64,000 bases of DNA, taken from assembly GCA_900546145.1 (NCBI GenBank), contig URBN01000007.1, positions 25,603 through 89,602 of the forward strand, written 5' to 3'. The position numbers and the translations under genes were made by a program. Positions 7,455 to 14,527 of the stretch are shown here, piece by piece; the first letter of the stretch is position 1, and the number at the start of each line of letters is the position of its first letter. The notes under the pieces were generated by a model that saw only the letters and a list, made by a program, of their open reading frames with translations, was not told where the DNA came from and ran no database searches. Source of the stretch: an uncultured Desulfovibrio sp. (GTDB lineage Bacteria > Desulfobacterota > Desulfovibrionia > Desulfovibrionales > Desulfovibrionaceae).

Positions 7455-9629
7455 CTATGCCTGTGCAGCGCGGGCCTGTTCCCTCGCGTACACCTGGCGC
7501 AGCCCGTCAAAATATTTCTTCCAGTAGGTCAGGTATTCCGTGGTCTGTTCCCAGGACGCCATCCACGCGACATCGTCCGGCACAAGTTCGATGGACTGCT
7601 CGAATTTAACGTTGAACAGGTAAGCGTACCGTTCCTGAGAATCCTTCCATCGCTTGAGGGCAGACGGGGTGTAAGCCGGAGCGGCGTTCATGGCCGCGAC
7701 AGCAGCATCCCTCTGTGCCGCGAACGCCGCCTCTTCCTCTGCAGTGGGAGGCTTCGGTTCAGAGGGACGCGTTGCAGGTATTGGCTTGGGTTGCAGTTGG
7801 GTAACCGACAACACTCGGGCCTGAGCCTCCGGCAGAACATCCGCGTTGAGCATTTTCGTAATACCCGCGAAACTCTGCTTCTTCTGACCTTGTTTCAGTT
7901 CTGCCGCTGCCCGGAAATCCTCCTGCTGCTCCGCCGTGCCAAGCACTCTGGCCACGGGATGCAGGCCGCAGGCAATACGGTGATGTTCACGATCCAGCGC
8001 CTCGCAGAGGAAAGTTCCATCCAGTGTGTAGACGAATACGCTGAAGGGATTGAGGTACTCGTCGTAACGCACAAGGACGGGATGGCGTCGCGAAAAGAGT
8101 GCCTCGTGCCAGTACAGACGCCCGTTGATGCGAATGCCATCCTTGGTGATGGTCCGCACTTCTTTCTGCATCATCAGCAGGGTCAGGCGCTGCATCTCCT
8201 CCGGAGTAAGGCCCGGGCCGCGCCCGGCTTCCATCACCGCTCCTGGTGTTGCACCGTGCAGGTGTGTGCGGAACTGGGGACGGGCCTTGTATTCCTCAAA
8301 CCAACGGGCTACCTGCAGCTTAGTTTCCTCCAGGGTCAGGGGGCGTGCCCCCATCTTCTCGTACAGCTTGCGGTGCATTTTTTCTCCGCGCATCATGCGG
8401 GCTGGCTTGTGGGCAATGTCGTAGCCTGTGTACGAGGGCATCCATACTTCAAGCTCGTGCATGGTCCCGAAGAAACGCTCAACCGGCTTGCTCTGACCGT
8501 GGTAGGGCCATGCGTGGATGACCGTGCAGCCGAGGTCACGGTACAGGCCGAGGAATCCTGCCTGCTCAAAATCCGGACAGCCCTCGAAGAACCGCGCCCG
8601 GAAAGCCCTGCCGTTGTCGAGGTAGATGACGCGCGGGAACTTGCCCAGAATGATGCAGCTGCGTCGAAACGCCGCCGATATGCAGGCCGTGTTCTCCGTT
8701 GCCATGATCTGCCAGCCCAATGGGCAGTTGCTCGCGCCGTCGTAGAACAGCACAAGCGTCATACGCTTGGGCTTGCCCGTGTCCGGGTCAATGCTTTCGA
8801 AGTTCAGGGTGTGACCGTCTGCGATCACCACATCACCCACTTCCACCAGGTTCCAGTTGCGGAGAAGGCTTATGGCGCACTTGTCATTCCATGCCTTTTC
8901 TCCTTCGCGGAAGGCCGTCCAACTGTCGAAACACTCAGTCATGTAGGCCTTCGCGAACCGCCTGATGGTGGGGTCGGAGGGCACGAACCTCCCCTCCGCC
9001 TGAAACTTGCGCTGCACTTCCCGCACACACTGGCTGATGGCCGGGGCGTTCGGATTCAGAACGTGCCCCAGGATGATATGCTGGTGCCGCTCCGTCAGCA
9101 GCGTACGCCCCCGATGAGCTACACCGCGCCTGTCCGCAAGAATCAGCACACTCCCGGCTCGCTCCTGCTTCACCTTCCAGCGTTCCAGAGTCTGCCAGGA
9201 TACAGGACCGATTTCCTCCAGCAGCTTCGGCCACACTCCGGCACGGTAGGCTTCCACAAATGCCGCTTTCTGTGCCTTGGTTGCACCGTTTTTGCGCTGC
9301 CATACAAGGTACTGCCGCAGCAGGTCCGCCCGCGCCAGCGCCTTGTAGCGCTTTTTGTCGTCCAGTATGGCCGGGGTCGTGACAGATGAAAGCTGCTTTT
9401 GGGGCAGAGATTTCTCTTCGCCTAAGGCCTGCTTCTCCTCCGCGGCACGGATGGCTAGCTGTGTTTCCTCCGGCATGGAGGAAACAAGCCATTCCTTGCC
9501 ACCACCGCGTCCTGCGCGTTCTTGGTTTTGCCATTTTTCTCGTTTGGCACGCCGAATGATTGAGGAAGCAAAGGAGAGTTCAAGCAAGGGCATTAGCTCT
9601 TTTGTTGTGTAGGCTTCCTTGAGCGCCAT
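7455..9629 (-). CDS. MuA-like DDE transposase
   Basis: A 724-residue transposase of the Mu A class. Residues 1-60 form an HTH that resembles the winged helix of Mu A (LKEAYTTKELMPLLEL). The DDE core is visible: VIADGH (first Asp), VIYLDNGR (second Asp), then HGQSKPVERFFGT (Glu). A beta-barrel region follows (RINGRLYWHEALFSRRHPV) and a Pro/Ala/Glu-rich tail where MuB and ClpX contacts occur in Mu. Length is close to Mu A (663). It integrates and replicates the prophage by transposition. Confidence 0.93.
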   Translation of the reverse strand: MALKEAYTTKELMPLLELSFASSIIRRAKREKWQNQERAGRGGGKEWLVSSMPEETQLAIRAAEEKQALGEEKSLPQKQLSSVTTPAILDDKKRYKALARADLLRQYLVWQRKNGATKAQKAAFVEAYRAGVWPKLLEEIGPVSWQTLERWKVKQERAGSVLILADRRGVAHRGRTLLTERHQHIILGHVLNPNAPAISQCVREVQRKFQAEGRFVPSDPTIRRFAKAYMTECFDSWTAFREGEKAWNDKCAISLLRNWNLVEVGDVVIADGHTLNFESIDPDTGKPKRMTLVLFYDGASNCPLGWQIMATENTACISAAFRRSCIILGKFPRVIYLDNGRAFRARFFEGCPDFEQAGFLGLYRDLGCTVIHAWPYHGQSKPVERFFGTMHELEVWMPSYTGYDIAHKPARMMRGEKMHRKLYEKMGARPLTLEETKLQVARWFEEYKARPQFRTHLHGATPGAVMEAGRGPGLTPEEMQRLTLLMMQKEVRTITKDGIRINGRLYWHEALFSRRHPVLVRYDEYLNPFSVFVYTLDGTFLCEALDREHHRIACGLHPVARVLGTAEQQEDFRAAAELKQGQKKQSFAGITKMLNADVLPEAQARVLSVTQLQPKPIPATRPSEPKPPTAEEEAAFAAQRDAAVAAMNAAPAYTPSALKRWKDSQERYAYLFNVKFEQSIELVPDDVAWMASWEQTTEYLTYWKKYFDGLRQVYAREQARAAQA

Positions 9630-9638
9630 AGCAACCGC

Positions 9639-9881
9639 CTATGCCACATCTTTTGCGCGGCGTGGGTCAAACAAAAGCCGTTCAGGAATACCGAAAAAAC
9701 GGAGCGCATCTAGCACGCGAGGACTATGTCGATAACCGTTCATCGTGGCGGATACGGTTTGCGGCGTCACACCGGCAGCTTCCGCCACATCCACAAAATT
9801 TTTGCCCTTGTCATCAAGAAGGCGTTGAATCTCTCGTTTGGAATCTGCGCGCTTCCGCCCGTAGGGTTGCAACTTGCTCAT
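9639..9881 (-). CDS. Ner-like early regulator (Cro-type HTH)
   Basis: An 80-residue DNA-binding protein starting at ATG 9881 behind GGAGGTGC. The HTH is at about residues 25-50 (VDVAEAAGVTPQTVSATMNG). It is transcribed away from the repressor gene across the operator region, as ner is in Mu, where it turns down early and repressor transcription. A longer upstream reading exists but runs into the operators and lacks a ribosome site. Confidence 0.75.
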   Translation of the reverse strand: MSKLQPYGRKRADSKREIQRLLDDKGKNFVDVAEAAGVTPQTVSATMNGYRHSPRVLDALRFFGIPERLLFDPRRAKDVA

Positions 9882-9985
9882 AAAGCACCTCCATCTGAAG
9901 TTGCCATTGCTAAAACGGGGGCGGCCTGATATGGCTGATTTGTCACGTTCTTTTTCAACCGCCCGCAAACTTCTTTTGCGTTAAA

Positions 9986-10118
9986 TTTTGCGCAAAGTCA
10001 ACAAAATACTGCGCAAAATTTAAAAAATTACAAAATTTGAATTTTGCGAGCAAAACGAATGGGTTACGAGTTATCCTACGCAAAACTTTGCGCAAAACTT
10101 TGCAACCCGAAAGCTTTG
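9986..10118. promoter_or_regulatory. Operator array (TTTTGCGCAAA-type sites) between ner and repressor
   Basis: An AT-rich stretch between divergent regulators carries repeated dyads: TTTTGCGCAAA at 9986-9996, TGCGCAAAATTT at 10010-10021, TTTTGCGAGCAAAA near 10033-10046, ACTTTGCGCAAAAC at about 10085-10098 and a half-site GCTTTGCGCC touching the repressor start codon. The shared core GCGCAAA and its symmetry mark it as the binding region for the repressor and/or Ner-like protein, with early and repressor promoters inside. Confidence 0.75.
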
Positions 10119-10122
10119 CGCC

Positions 10123-10659
10123 ATGAAGGATTTATCAGAACGTTTAATCGCCCTCCGCGCTGGCTCTTCACGCCGTGAGTTCGCTAGGAAACTGGGGATC
10201 ACAGAGAGCACACTGCGCAACTATGAAAAAGGTGCTTCGATTCCAGATGCGCAATTTTTAGCTGAAATATGTAAAAAATTGCAAATTTCACCAGAGTGGA
10301 TGTTATTAGGTTCGGGGTCTATGCACGCAACAGAGTCTGTTTATGAACAAACAGCCACACTCTGTGAGAGCGTGCAAGGCGAGTGTCAACGCTGCTCTAA
10401 ATTAGAGCGCGACTTAGACGTTGAGAAGAAAGAACGCCGCGAGTTAGCAGTGGACAACCGCAGGCTTTACAGAGAGAAAGAAGAGCTTCTGCGTGAGAAT
10501 AGTGCTCTACGGGAGCAACTTGCCCGGCTGGAAGCTGCCTCCACAAAAAAATCCCCTCAACGATGCGCGGAAATGGATGGGGATGGGGTTCATGACATAC
10601 GATCTGCAGTTGAAACTCTTCCTCATTGTGCTGAGAAGCGTGCCATAGCCTCAAAGTAA
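10123..10659 (+). CDS. Mu c-like repressor with HTH and coiled-coil tail
   Basis: A 178-residue protein. Residues 1-65 are a canonical XRE HTH (SSRREFARKLGITESTLRNY). Residues about 90-150 form a strongly charged coiled coil (ELAVDNRRLYREKEELLREN) that could multimerise it. It is the only plus-strand phage gene here and opposes ner, as the Mu repressor does. The start codon sits right against an operator half-site and lacks a good ribosome site, so it may be weakly translated or leaderless. Confidence 0.75.
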   Translation: MKDLSERLIALRAGSSRREFARKLGITESTLRNYEKGASIPDAQFLAEICKKLQISPEWMLLGSGSMHATESVYEQTATLCESVQGECQRCSKLERDLDVEKKERRELAVDNRRLYREKEELLRENSALREQLARLEAASTKKSPQRCAEMDGDGVHDIRSAVETLPHCAEKRAIASK

Positions 10660-10660
10660 G

Positions 10661-10701
10661 AGACCGCCCCTGTACACCATGTGATGCAACAGGGGCGGTC
10701 T
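10661..10701 (+). terminator. Strong hairpin terminator after the repressor gene
   Basis: AGACCGCCCCTGT (10661-10673) pairs perfectly with ACAGGGGCGGTCT (10689-10701) one base after the repressor stop codon. The following bases are TAATC, so the U-tract is short. Confidence 0.75.
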
Positions 10702-10726
10702 TAATCTCAGTAGCCTGGTGGGTGTG

Positions 10727-10793
10727 TCGTTCTCAACTTGCGTGACGAACTGGCCGGAAAATCGGCCTTCGTTCTCAAACCTTTCTTGTGGCA
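10727..10793. repeat. Predicted Mu-like left end with two transposase-binding repeats
   Basis: TCGTTCTCAA occurs at 10727-10736 and again at 10769-10778, 42 bases apart (four helical turns). The reverse complement of the outer copy (TTGAGAACGA) lies 14 bases inside a putative terminus TGCCACAAG at 10793. This matches the organisation of Mu ends: terminal TG, then a TTGAAGTACGAA-type A-binding block. The 5-base target duplication would be 10794-10798, but the other end is outside the window. Confidence 0.5.
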
Positions 10794-10881
10794 TTTTTTC
10801 GCGGGCGGTCAAGTGTCAGGCCCGCGCCAGTCAAGGGAGAGTCGCCTATTGGTCCAGCAGGATCGGCTCCATCCCTCAGTC

Positions 10882-13794
10882 TCATCTATCGTGACCCCCT
10901 ACATTGGTGAAGAGAAGGTAGTGGTTCTCGCGGCCAAACTCGTAGAGACGCCGCGTGATTTCCACATCCATCTGGCAGTACCGCCGGATTTCTTCCACGC
11001 GGCCTTCCTTCCACCATTCAAGGGCCTTCATTCCGTCCGCGCTCTTTGGCGCGTCCAGGGTGGCCCTGCCGAGATTGTCGAGGGAGACCCCGTAGCCCAG
11101 GAAGCGGCGTATCTCCTGAAGCATGTCGAGTCCCTTCAGTCCGCTCAGTCTGTAGGGCGCGAAAGGCTGCAGGACGGCGTAGTCGAAGCGGAAGCTGTTG
11201 AATCCGACGACAAGCCCTGCTTCGCTGAAAATGCGGAAGAGTTCCCCGAGCCCATCCTGCCCGAAACTCCTGTATTCCGAGCCGTCCCAGCAGACGCACA
11301 CGCTGACACCCATCTCGCCAGCCCTGTTCCAGCCTCCCACGTCCTTCGCAGAACGGCGGGTCTCCACGTCGAAGACAATCACGGGGCCCGGTCCAGGCTC
11401 GTATTCGCTTCCTGACAGCGAGTCTCTGTCCCCTTCCACTCTGGCGCCGTCCGGTCCGGACTCTATCCTCGCCTGCTCCATGTCTATGCGCCGTATGAGC
11501 CCGCGCGAGACTTCGGGCAGGCTGTTCCGGGACGTGTCGCCCGTGCCGATGATCTCGTTCACAAGGTAAAGAGCCCCCTGCTTGTCGAGCGGCCTGTTGC
11601 CGGACCCGCATTTCGGAGACTGCACGCACGAGGGGCAGCCGTTCAGGCAGGGACAGGTCATCAGGGTCTGCCGCACGCCGAGAATGAGGTCATCGAGCCG
11701 CGGGAACGCTCCGGCCGTAAGCCCCGCGCCGCCCGGCAGGCCGTCATAGACAAAGACGGCCGCGCTGCCGACCTGTGGATGCAGGGGAATGGAAATACCG
11801 CCGAGGTCGTTTCTGTCTGCCATGATGAGGAGCGGCATGAGACCTATGGACACATGCTCCAGAGCGTGGATGGAGCCCATGAAATGGTAAAAGTTGTCCT
11901 CCACCCTGTGGCGGATTTCATCGGGGATAACAAACCAGAGCCCCTCTGTTTCAAAAACCTGGGCCGGCATTTCGAGGGGCATGATGTCCATGAGCTGCAT
12001 GGAGCCGTTCAGGCGGCGCTCATAGCCGGTAATCTGGTCAGTGACCCTGAGCCTTCCGAACCGCACCGGCATGTTGAAGACACGGCCTTCCGTGTAGACG
12101 CTGAGAATTTCCGTGGACTTGCTCGAGCGCACGTTGGTATGCCACTTTACTTCCCTGGGCACGGCGTAGGCTATCCGCTCCCCCATATCGAGCTTCGAGA
12201 TGACGTAGGAGCGGCCGTGATGCAGGTAGACGGCCCCCTCATGCGTTTCCCTGAAGGCTCTGTGGGCGTCGATCTCCCCGATGACGTTTTTCTCTGTATC
12301 GACAATCTGAAAGGTCGTGCCGCTGCCGCGCAGACTCACGTCCCGCTGGGGACGCCTGCGCGCAGCGAGCCATTCCTGGCCGTCAGCGCTCTCGAGGAGC
12401 TTCCCCTCCTCCTGGAGCGCCCTGACCTCGTTCTGAACGGAGGGACGCCTCATCCACTCCTCGTCCTTCCGCAGGGGAATCTCACTCGCCGCGCACTCCA
12501 CATGCCGGCTGAGGATCACGGAGTTGTCGGGATTGAGGACCGCGTTTTCCGGCGGACGCCTGAAAAATTCCTCGGGGTTGCGGATGAAGAACTGATCAAG
12601 GGCGTCTTCCCCTCCGACCAGAATGACGGCCGACTCCTGTCCCTTGCGGCCCACGCGGCCCCCGCGCTGCAGAGTCTGCATGATGCTTCCGGGATAGCCC
12701 ACGAGAATACACACATCGAGAGAGCCGATATCAATGCCGAGTTCGAGGGCGCTCGTAGAAACCACGGCCAGAAGCTGGCCCGAAGCCATGCGCGCTTCGA
12801 TTTCCCGGCGCTCCTCCGGAAGGAAGCCCGCCCTGTAGGCGCTGATGCGGTCTCTGTATTCTCCCGCCTTCTGTGAGGCCCAGAGGCTGATGAGCTCGGT
12901 CATGCGGCGGGAGCGGCAGTAGACGATGGTCCTGAGACCCCGGCGGAGCGCGCCCTTCAGAAGCTGTATGACCAGGGACGAGGGACTCTCCAGAGGATCC
13001 ATCATGATCATGTGCCTGCGCCCCCGCGGCGCTCCGGATTCGGAAACAACGGAGGGCGGTGTGGAGGAGCCCAGGAGAAGCTGGCCGAGCTGCCCCGGAT
13101 TGCCCACAGTGGCTGTGCAGAGAATGTGCACGGGGTTCGCGTTGTAGCGCCGGCAGACGCGTGCAAGGCGCTGCAGAACTCCTGCCATATGAGCGCCAAA
13201 TATCCCCCTGTAAATGTGGGCCTCATCAAGGACAATAAAAGAGAGGGAAGCCAGGAAGGTGGTCCAGTTTTCGTGATACGGCAGAATCCCGAGATGCAGC
13301 ATCTCGGGATTGGTGATCAGGACATTGGGGGGATTTTTGCGGATTTTAGCGCGCTGATAGTCCGGAGTGTCGCCATCATAAAGGGCCACTGTGGGACGGG
13401 CCTCGCCCGGCCAGTGAATGGTCAGCCCTTCAAGGGACTTCTTCTGATCCTGAGCCAGAGCCTTCAGCGGGAAAAGATAGAGAGCTGTCGCCTCGGGATC
13501 GCTCAGGTGACGCTCGAGAAAGGGCAGGTTGTAGATCAGCGTCTTGCCGCTGGCCGTGGGCGTGGTCACGACAACGTCGCGGCCGGCGCGGATGATGTCC
13601 ATGGCCAGGGCCTGATGAGAATAAAGGGCCTTCACGCCAGCGGCATAAAGCACGTCCTGCATGGCGCGGGACCAGGGACGGCGTGTTTCCCCGTATTTCG
13701 GAGGTTCGGCTTCCATGACCCTGTGGCAGGTCACCTGATCCTTCAGACTGGGCGCCGCAAGCAGCGCTTCGATGTAATCTTTCACTGTGGCCAT
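10882..13794 (-). CDS. MrfA-MrfB fusion: DEAD/DEAH-type repair helicase with DnaQ-like exonuclease domain
   Basis: One 970-residue polypeptide. The N-terminal two thirds is a YprA/MrfA helicase: Walker A TTPTASGKT at about residue 80, DEAH at about 190, QRGGRVGR motif near 380 and a four-Cys zinc site CPCLNGCPSCVQSPKCGSG near 715. The last 170 residues form a DnaQ/RNase-H-fold exonuclease like YprB/MrfB: FDVET (DxE) near 808, GFNSFRFDYA, and YCQMD (YxxxD) near 939. In Bacillus subtilis MrfA and MrfB are separate proteins of one operon that repair mitomycin C damage. I chose ATG 13794; ATG 13818 or GTG 13824 are alternatives. The stop is 88 bases from the prophage end. Confidence 0.85.
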   Translation of the reverse strand: MATVKDYIEALLAAPSLKDQVTCHRVMEAEPPKYGETRRPWSRAMQDVLYAAGVKALYSHQALAMDIIRAGRDVVVTTPTASGKTLIYNLPFLERHLSDPEATALYLFPLKALAQDQKKSLEGLTIHWPGEARPTVALYDGDTPDYQRAKIRKNPPNVLITNPEMLHLGILPYHENWTTFLASLSFIVLDEAHIYRGIFGAHMAGVLQRLARVCRRYNANPVHILCTATVGNPGQLGQLLLGSSTPPSVVSESGAPRGRRHMIMMDPLESPSSLVIQLLKGALRRGLRTIVYCRSRRMTELISLWASQKAGEYRDRISAYRAGFLPEERREIEARMASGQLLAVVSTSALELGIDIGSLDVCILVGYPGSIMQTLQRGGRVGRKGQESAVILVGGEDALDQFFIRNPEEFFRRPPENAVLNPDNSVILSRHVECAASEIPLRKDEEWMRRPSVQNEVRALQEEGKLLESADGQEWLAARRRPQRDVSLRGSGTTFQIVDTEKNVIGEIDAHRAFRETHEGAVYLHHGRSYVISKLDMGERIAYAVPREVKWHTNVRSSKSTEILSVYTEGRVFNMPVRFGRLRVTDQITGYERRLNGSMQLMDIMPLEMPAQVFETEGLWFVIPDEIRHRVEDNFYHFMGSIHALEHVSIGLMPLLIMADRNDLGGISIPLHPQVGSAAVFVYDGLPGGAGLTAGAFPRLDDLILGVRQTLMTCPCLNGCPSCVQSPKCGSGNRPLDKQGALYLVNEIIGTGDTSRNSLPEVSRGLIRRIDMEQARIESGPDGARVEGDRDSLSGSEYEPGPGPVIVFDVETRRSAKDVGGWNRAGEMGVSVCVCWDGSEYRSFGQDGLGELFRIFSEAGLVVGFNSFRFDYAVLQPFAPYRLSGLKGLDMLQEIRRFLGYGVSLDNLGRATLDAPKSADGMKALEWWKEGRVEEIRRYCQMDVEITRRLYEFGRENHYLLFTNVGGHDR

Positions 13795-13823
13795 GCCGGG
13801 ACTATACAAACCCGGCATGGCCA
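13788..13823. repeat. Perfect 13-base inverted repeat across the helicase start codon
   Basis: TGGCCATGCCGGG (13788-13800) and CCCGGCATGGCCA (13811-13823) are exact inverse complements around ten unpaired bases. The helicase ATG at 13794 lies in one arm. It starts 10 bases after the stop codon of the upstream nitroreductase gene, so in the mRNA it could end upstream transcription or hide the start codon. Confidence 0.7.
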
Positions 13824-13833
13824 CCGCAAGAAA

Positions 13834-14448
13834 TTAGGCGGGAAGCGAGCAGGACTGTGTGATGGCCACCTTCCAGCCGGACGGAAGCGGCAGCTGGCCG
13901 TCAAGAGCGTCATGGTGCTGCCACTTGACACAGTTGGCGAGCCCCTTTGAGGCACAGTAGAGCCCCACGCCCTGATAGGCGGAACCGCAGTGCATGGCGC
14001 CAAAGGGATCGTCGTCCGGTACGCAGTAGAGAAGAATGCAGCCCGAGTGGTCAAAGCGGGAGCGCTGGTCGCCCGCGATCACGCGCTTCACCGCGTTTTT
14101 TTCGGGCAGATACTGCCAGACGCCGTCTCCGCGCACGGCAAAGACGATAAGCTTCTGATAGTTCATGGCCGTGGGAATCACGTGCTTTCCGTTTTCCCTG
14201 TTGATGCCCCAGGCGGACCACAGGAGGCCTGAAAGGAGCTCAGGAGAAAGCTCGGCATCAGTGAATGTTCTGTTCGTGCGGCGCAGGGAAAGGCATTCCA
14301 TGAGCGGTTTTCCGCCCTTCAGATCCGGTTTCGGAAGTTCAATGATACTGCCGTCCCCATCCCCCTTTGCAGGCCCGGCGGCCTGGGCAGTACTGGCGCC
14401 GGCGATGACAAGAGCGGCTGCGGAGGAAAGGAATGTTCTTCTGTCCAT
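13834..14448 (-). CDS. Exported nitroreductase-family flavoprotein (Tat signal)
   Basis: A 204-residue protein. The first 23 residues (MDRRTFLSSAAALVIAGAST) carry an RRTFL twin-arginine motif, a hydrophobic core and an AQA cleavage site, so it is probably exported folded with its flavin. The mature part has nitroreductase-fold features: SLRRTNRTF near the start, AMNYQKLIVF, and a GVGLYCASKGLANC helix, as in small SagB-like members. The substrate is unknown. ATG 14448 was chosen because it places RR at residues 3-4. The gene lies between copA and the helicase gene on the same strand. Confidence 0.75.
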   Translation of the reverse strand: MDRRTFLSSAAALVIAGASTAQAAGPAKGDGDGSIIELPKPDLKGGKPLMECLSLRRTNRTFTDAELSPELLSGLLWSAWGINRENGKHVIPTAMNYQKLIVFAVRGDGVWQYLPEKNAVKRVIAGDQRSRFDHSGCILLYCVPDDDPFGAMHCGSAYQGVGLYCASKGLANCVKWQHHDALDGQLPLPSGWKVAITQSCSLPA

Positions 14449-14527
14449 ATAGTACCTCATAAAAAACCGGCGGATCGGACGGCCCACAGGGCAGGCCCGG
14501 TCCGCCGCAGCGTGAAGAAAAAAGAAA

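Larger units (their letters stand above)
1..10793 (-). mobile_element. Mu-like transposable prophage (partial; continues past the left edge)
   Basis: The gene order follows phage Mu: repressor, Ner-like protein, DDE transposase A, AAA+ ATPase B, Gam, GemA, small regulators, lysis genes, then small and large terminase. All are on the minus strand except the repressor. The left (c-proximal) end is placed at 10793 because the reverse complement there begins TGCCACAAG and carries a TTTGAGAACGAA block resembling the TTGAAGTACGAA block at the Mu ends. Head, tail and right-end sequences lie outside the window, so completeness cannot be judged. The prophage sits just downstream of the mrfA-mrfB-like gene and breaks nothing obvious on this side. 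Confidence 0.9.

Noticed and set aside
7791..12876. Very long plus-strand frames antisense to the transposase (7791-9389) and the repair helicase (11779-12876)
   Set aside because: They mirror the codon bias of GC-rich genes on the other strand and lack start signals; the minus-strand proteins have complete catalytic motifs.
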